A DNA stretch of 64,000 bases from positions 558,001-622,000 of the forward strand of contig CAWGPM010000002.1 in assembly GCA_963824415.1 (NCBI GenBank), in the 5' to 3' direction. The position numbers were made by a program, and so were the translations under genes. This stretch comes from JABDQA01 sp963824415 (lineage in GTDB: Bacteria; Desulfobacterota; Desulfobulbia; Desulfobulbales; Desulfocapsaceae). The stretch's first letter is position 1; every line of letters starts with the position of its first letter. The notes under the pieces were generated by a model. That model did no database searches. It was not told the origin of the DNA and saw nothing but the letters and a program-made list of their open reading frames with translations. This document shows positions 61,052 to 64,000 of the stretch, one piece after another.

Positions 61052-61419
61052 AGAAAATCAATATAGTACTGATCAGTAAAGACCCTGATTATTTTTCCGA
61101 GTTGAGCGCTGCCCTGGCCGATGATACCCAGGTCTCGGTCACCTGTTTTGGAACCGCCGAGCAGGTGTATCAGGCTGCGGAGAAGGGGCAGGTGGACGTG
61201 CTGATTGCAGCCGAGGAAGTCAAACAGAGTAGCGGACTGCAGTTTATTCGTCAGTTGGTGATGCGTCATCCCTTTATCGATTGCGCGCTCGTCTCACCGC
61301 TCTACCCCAAGGAATTTCATGAGGCCACGGAAGGACTCGGTATCTTCATGCAGCTCCCGCCGGCACCAGATGGCGCACAAGCTCCAAAGATACGAGAACA
61401 CCTGGCCGCCATCAGCTAA
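61048..61419 (+). CDS. receiver-like protein without phospho-acceptor Asp
   Basis: 123 residues. The CheY-like fold is visible (INIVLISKDPDYFSELSAAL, ...VDVLIAAEEVKQSSGLQFIR, and VMRHPFIDCALVSPLYPKEF) but the strand-3 Asp is replaced (LIAAEEV) and the acidic pair at the N-terminus is reduced (ISKDPD). So phosphorylation is unlikely; it is a pseudo-receiver. Position between the NifX-like and MinD-like genes, overlapping upstream, marks it as part of the ORP set, comparable with the hypothetical genes of the Desulfovibrio ORP operons. Confidence 0.75.
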   Translation: MKKINIVLISKDPDYFSELSAALADDTQVSVTCFGTAEQVYQAAEKGQVDVLIAAEEVKQSSGLQFIRQLVMRHPFIDCALVSPLYPKEFHEATEGLGIFMQLPPAPDGAQAPKIREHLAAIS

Positions 61420-61479
61420 TTAGCAAAGCCATGTAATAATGCGCCGATTTCAAGCGCCCATTATAGAGGACAATAAGAC

Positions 61480-62358
61480 ATGATTATCAGTGTAGCGAGC
61501 GGTAAGGGCGGCACCGGCAAGACCACCGTCTCCACCAATCTGGCCGTCAGTCTGGACAGGTCTTTGAAACTTCTCGACTGCGATGTCGAGGAGCCCAACG
61601 TGCATCTTTTCCTAAAACCTGAATCGATGGTTTCCCATACGGTAAGCACATTTATTCCGTCGATTGACCAGGAGGCCTGCACCGGCTGCGGAAAATGTGC
61701 CGAGATCTGCCAGTTCAACGCGCTGGCGGTGATTGGCGAGAAAGTTCTCGTCTTTGCCGAGTTGTGTCACAGTTGCGAGGGCTGTCTGGTGGTCTGCCCC
61801 GAGGCGGCGGTCGGGCGGGGCGCTCGGGAGCTTGGGGTCATAGAAACCGGCGTCTGCGGGGAAATCGTTTTCTCCCATGGCCGTCTACGGGTCGGCGAGG
61901 CGATGAGTCCTCCGCTGATAGATCGGGTCCGAGCCCAGGTGCAGCCGGATGAACTGGTCATTATCGACGCTCCTCCGGGTACATCCTGTCCGGCGATCAG
62001 CGCTATGAAGCATAGTGATTTCGTACTTTTGGTGACCGAACCGACACCGTTCGGATTGCATGATCTGATCCTTACCGTCGAGGCAGTCAAGCAGCTTGGC
62101 CTGCCCTGCGGACTGGTCATCAACCGCTCTGACATCGGTGATGATAAGGTGCAGCGCTATGCCCGGCGCGAAGGGGTGCCGATCCTGATGGAAATCCCCT
62201 TTGACCGAACAATTGCCGAACGCTATTCCCGGGGCCTGATTATGGCTGAACAGGATGCCCAGTGGCGCGCTCGATTCGTCGATCTTTTCGATAAGATCAG
62301 CGCCCTTGTATCAGCAGGAACCTCAGCATACCCAGCAACCGACGAGGTGGTCATATGA
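61480..62358 (+). CDS. MinD-like ATPase with 2[4Fe-4S] ferredoxin insertion (ORP cluster)
   Basis: 292 residues. Deviant Walker A SGKGGTGKTTVSTNLA at the N-terminus (MinD/ParA type), then a ferredoxin insert with CTGCGKCAEICQFNAL and CHSCEGCLVVCPEAAV, and switch/Walker-like ELVIIDAPPGTSCPAI. Typical of the ORP operon (DVU2104-type) and of the general Mrp-like ferredoxin-ATPase group. Such proteins are thought to assemble or deliver metal clusters. Overlaps the next, paralogous gene by four bases. Confidence 0.93.
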   Translation: MIISVASGKGGTGKTTVSTNLAVSLDRSLKLLDCDVEEPNVHLFLKPESMVSHTVSTFIPSIDQEACTGCGKCAEICQFNALAVIGEKVLVFAELCHSCEGCLVVCPEAAVGRGARELGVIETGVCGEIVFSHGRLRVGEAMSPPLIDRVRAQVQPDELVIIDAPPGTSCPAISAMKHSDFVLLVTEPTPFGLHDLILTVEAVKQLGLPCGLVINRSDIGDDKVQRYARREGVPILMEIPFDRTIAERYSRGLIMAEQDAQWRARFVDLFDKISALVSAGTSAYPATDEVVI

Positions 62359-63260
62359 AAGAACTGGTTGTCATAAGCGGTAAAGGCGGCACCGGCAAGA
62401 CCAGCCTGACGGCAGCCTTTGCGGCCCTGGCCCGGAATCATCTGCTCTGCGATGCCGATGTGGATGCGGCTGACCTGCACCTGCTGCTGCACCCGAATGT
62501 GGGAAAAACCAGTGATTTTATCGGCGGCGCCAAGGCCAGGATCGACCCCGAGAACTGTATCGGCTGCGGTATATGCACGGATCTGTGCCGGTTTTCAGCG
62601 ATCAGCGAAGATTTTGTGGTCGATCAGCTCGAGTGCGAAGGCTGCGGGGTCTGCTACGCGTTCTGCCCCGAAGAGGCAATTGCTTTTGAGCCCAGAAAAT
62701 GCGGACAATGGTTCATCTCATCGACCCGCTTTGCACCAATGGTGCATGCCCGTCTAGGCATCGCCGAGGAGAATTCCGGCAAACTGGTCAGCCTGATCCG
62801 CAAGCAGGCTCAGGAACTGGCAGAGAGTCAGGACCTGAGGCTGATTATCACCGATGGTCCCCCGGGGATCGGCTGTCCGGTGATCGCTTCGATCAGCGGT
62901 GCGACTGCAGCTCTGATTGTCGTCGAGCCCACGCTTTCAGGTCTGCATGATATGTCCCGGGTGGCGGAACTGGCGGCTCATTTCAACATCCCGGCGCTGG
63001 TCTGCATCAACAAGTTCGACCTTAACCCCGAGATGACGGCGACCATCGAATCAGAAGCGGTGCAGCGCGACCTCATCCTGGCCGGTCGTATTCCGTTTGA
63101 TTCGTTGTTCGTCAAGGCGATGGTGCAGGGGCAGACCGTTATCGAGTATGCCCCCGATTCGGAAATAGCCAGTATTGTAGATGCGGTGTGGCAACGAATC
63201 AGCTCGTCGGAACCACTCAACCAGAAAGAGGCAAAACAGTTTTTGCCAATCCTCAAATAA
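62355..63260 (+). CDS. second MinD-like ATPase with 2[4Fe-4S] ferredoxin insertion (ORP cluster)
   Basis: 301 residues, paralogous to the upstream gene: SGKGGTGKTSLTAAFA, ferredoxin insert CIGCGICTDLCRFSAI and CEGCGVCYAFCPEEAI, LIITDGPPGIGCPVIA. Tandem ferredoxin-MinD pairs are a hallmark of ORP clusters. The two proteins likely form a heterodimer. ATGA overlap gives tight coupling. Spacing to the NifX-like gene downstream is 20 bases. Confidence 0.93.
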   Translation: MKELVVISGKGGTGKTSLTAAFAALARNHLLCDADVDAADLHLLLHPNVGKTSDFIGGAKARIDPENCIGCGICTDLCRFSAISEDFVVDQLECEGCGVCYAFCPEEAIAFEPRKCGQWFISSTRFAPMVHARLGIAEENSGKLVSLIRKQAQELAESQDLRLIITDGPPGIGCPVIASISGATAALIVVEPTLSGLHDMSRVAELAAHFNIPALVCINKFDLNPEMTATIESEAVQRDLILAGRIPFDSLFVKAMVQGQTVIEYAPDSEIASIVDAVWQRISSSEPLNQKEAKQFLPILK

Positions 63261-63279
63261 CTCAGATATGGAGATGAAA

Positions 63280-63663
63280 ATGAAAAAAATGCGTGTTGCA
63301 ATTCCATCGGTCGGTATGGGCGGGCTTGACGGTCAGCGGGCAGGGCATTTCGGCCACTGCGATGTGTTTACCTGCATCGATACGGAAAATGGCGAAATAA
63401 CAGCGGTGACCACAATTGCCAACCAGGAGCATGTTCAGGGCGGCTGCATGGTGCCGGTTAACCTGCTCGCTGAAAATAATGTCAATGCCCTGATCGTCGG
63501 CGGCATCGGCATGCGCCCGCTGATGGGTTTCAGACAGGTCGGCATCGACGTCTATCATGATGCGGAACGGATCGATATCAGGCCGGTGGTCGAAGACCTG
63601 CTGGCCGGCAAGCTGCCGCTCATCTCAGATGAAGAGGTTTGCGGAGGCGGCGGTGGCCGCTAA
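63280..63663 (+). CDS. NifX-like ORP protein with glycine-rich tail
   Basis: 127 residues from the ATG at 63280 (GGAG six bases upstream; in-frame ATGs at 63268 and 63274 are alternatives). VAIPSVGMGGLDGQRAGHFG, HVQGGCMVPVNLLAENN and VGGIGMRPLMGFRQ are the FeMo-cofactor-type fold of the orange protein family, with a C-terminal CGGGGGR tail after the fold. The closest known counterpart is the ORP protein DVU2108 itself, which binds the S2MoS2CuS2MoS2 cluster. Third NifX-type gene is next. Confidence 0.88.
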   Translation: MKKMRVAIPSVGMGGLDGQRAGHFGHCDVFTCIDTENGEITAVTTIANQEHVQGGCMVPVNLLAENNVNALIVGGIGMRPLMGFRQVGIDVYHDAERIDIRPVVEDLLAGKLPLISDEEVCGGGGGR

Positions 63664-63684
63664 CAGAGACAACGGAGAGAATCG

Positions 63685-64000
63685 ATGAAGATAGCAATTA
63701 GCTCAAAGGGCACGGAGCTCAGCAGTCAGGTGGACCCGCGTTTTGGCAGGGCACCGTATATTCTGCTGGTCGATACCGAGACCATGGCCTATGAAGTCCT
63801 GGACAATGCAGCAAATGCAAACGCCTTCAAGGGGGCGGGTATCCAGGCTGCGACCATGGTTTACAACAGCGGCGCACAGATCCTAATGACCGGATACTGC
63901 GGGCCCAAAGCCTTTCAGACGCTGCAGCAGGCCGGCATCAAGGTGGTCAGCGACACCAGCGGGACGGTCTTGCAGGCGGTTGAAACGTTTAAATCGGACC
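63685..64000 (+). CDS. NifX-like protein, cut by the window edge
   Basis: ATG at 63685 with CGGAGAGAATCG ahead. At least 105 residues: KIAISSKGTELSSQVDPRFG, RAPYILLVDTE, then QAATMVYNSGAQILMTGYCG and FQTLQQAGIKVVSDTSGTVL. Dinitrogenase iron-molybdenum cofactor biosynthesis family; the usual C-terminal end is missing because the window ends. Continues the ORP gene set to the right. Confidence 0.88.
   Translation, partial: MKIAISSKGTELSSQVDPRFGRAPYILLVDTETMAYEVLDNAANANAFKGAGIQAATMVYNSGAQILMTGYCGPKAFQTLQQAGIKVVSDTSGTVLQAVETFKSD

Overview
The window looks like a chromosome segment of an anaerobic, probably sulfate-reducing member of the Desulfobacterota. Pointers are an orange-protein (ORP) cluster at the right end, a secreted CbiK-type cobaltochelatase behind a cobalamin riboswitch, a flavoredoxin-like protein, a ferredoxin-tailed aldo/keto reductase, sigma-54 regulation and a dispersed palindromic repeat. 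No rRNA, tRNA, CRISPR array, prophage or intact insertion sequence was found. The organism call is inference from gene content only.

Layout. 1-8.6 kb: a frameshifted UgpC/MalK-type ATPase, a secreted transglutaminase-like protein, a 47-residue membrane protein, a secreted aldo/keto reductase, 3-hydroxybutyrate dehydrogenase next to a 3' fragment of acetoacetyl-CoA synthetase, a three-way-junction RNA-like element and an EEP-family phosphodiesterase. 8.7-16.3 kb: a visibly A+T-richer signalling block bordered by copies of the repeat. It holds a receiver-LpxC fusion, an AapJ-like periplasmic binding protein paired with a membrane adenylate cyclase, and a divergent cNMP-GAF-PP2C phosphatase. 16.3-18.1 kb: a metallophosphoesterase overlapping a ParB-like/DUF4032/RAM fusion. 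18.2-28.1 kb: D-2-hydroxyacid dehydrogenase, a four-gene polar amino-acid ABC transporter, a Ser/Thr dehydratase-RidA pair, a PPC-domain protein and bifunctional glutathionylspermidine synthetase/amidase. 29.0-34.6 kb: a compact hydantoin/N-carbamoyl amino-acid type operon (carbamoylase, cyclic amidohydrolase, AroM-like candidate racemase, aminotransferase, flavin reductase, VOC protein).

34.7-43.5 kb: a hypothetical protein, PhzF, a giant zinc-ribbon/cyclase/ATPase/TPR protein, a 58-residue membrane protein coupled to VWA and J-domain genes, and cbiK with its riboswitch and terminator. 43.6-58.8 kb: AsmA, a double-CDGSH protein, a lipoprotein metallo-beta-lactamase-fold enzyme, a phosphoesterase-Ser/Thr kinase pair, a tartrate/malate dehydrogenase-type enzyme, GloA, an AEC carrier and an MscS-type channel closed by a strong terminator. 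59.0-64 kb: a PAS sigma-54 activator, two putative activator sites, a -24/-12 promoter, then NifX-like, pseudo-receiver, two ferredoxin-MinD ATPases and two more NifX-like proteins (the last cut by the window edge).

Most unusual: the receiver-LpxC fusion inside a repeat-bordered cAMP-type signalling block, the ParB/DUF4032/RAM fusion, the microprotein-VWA-J-domain unit, the AroM-like protein inside a hydantoinase operon, and two compact minus-strand promoter-terminator units that could be small RNAs. All functional statements rest on motif reading; no database search was run.
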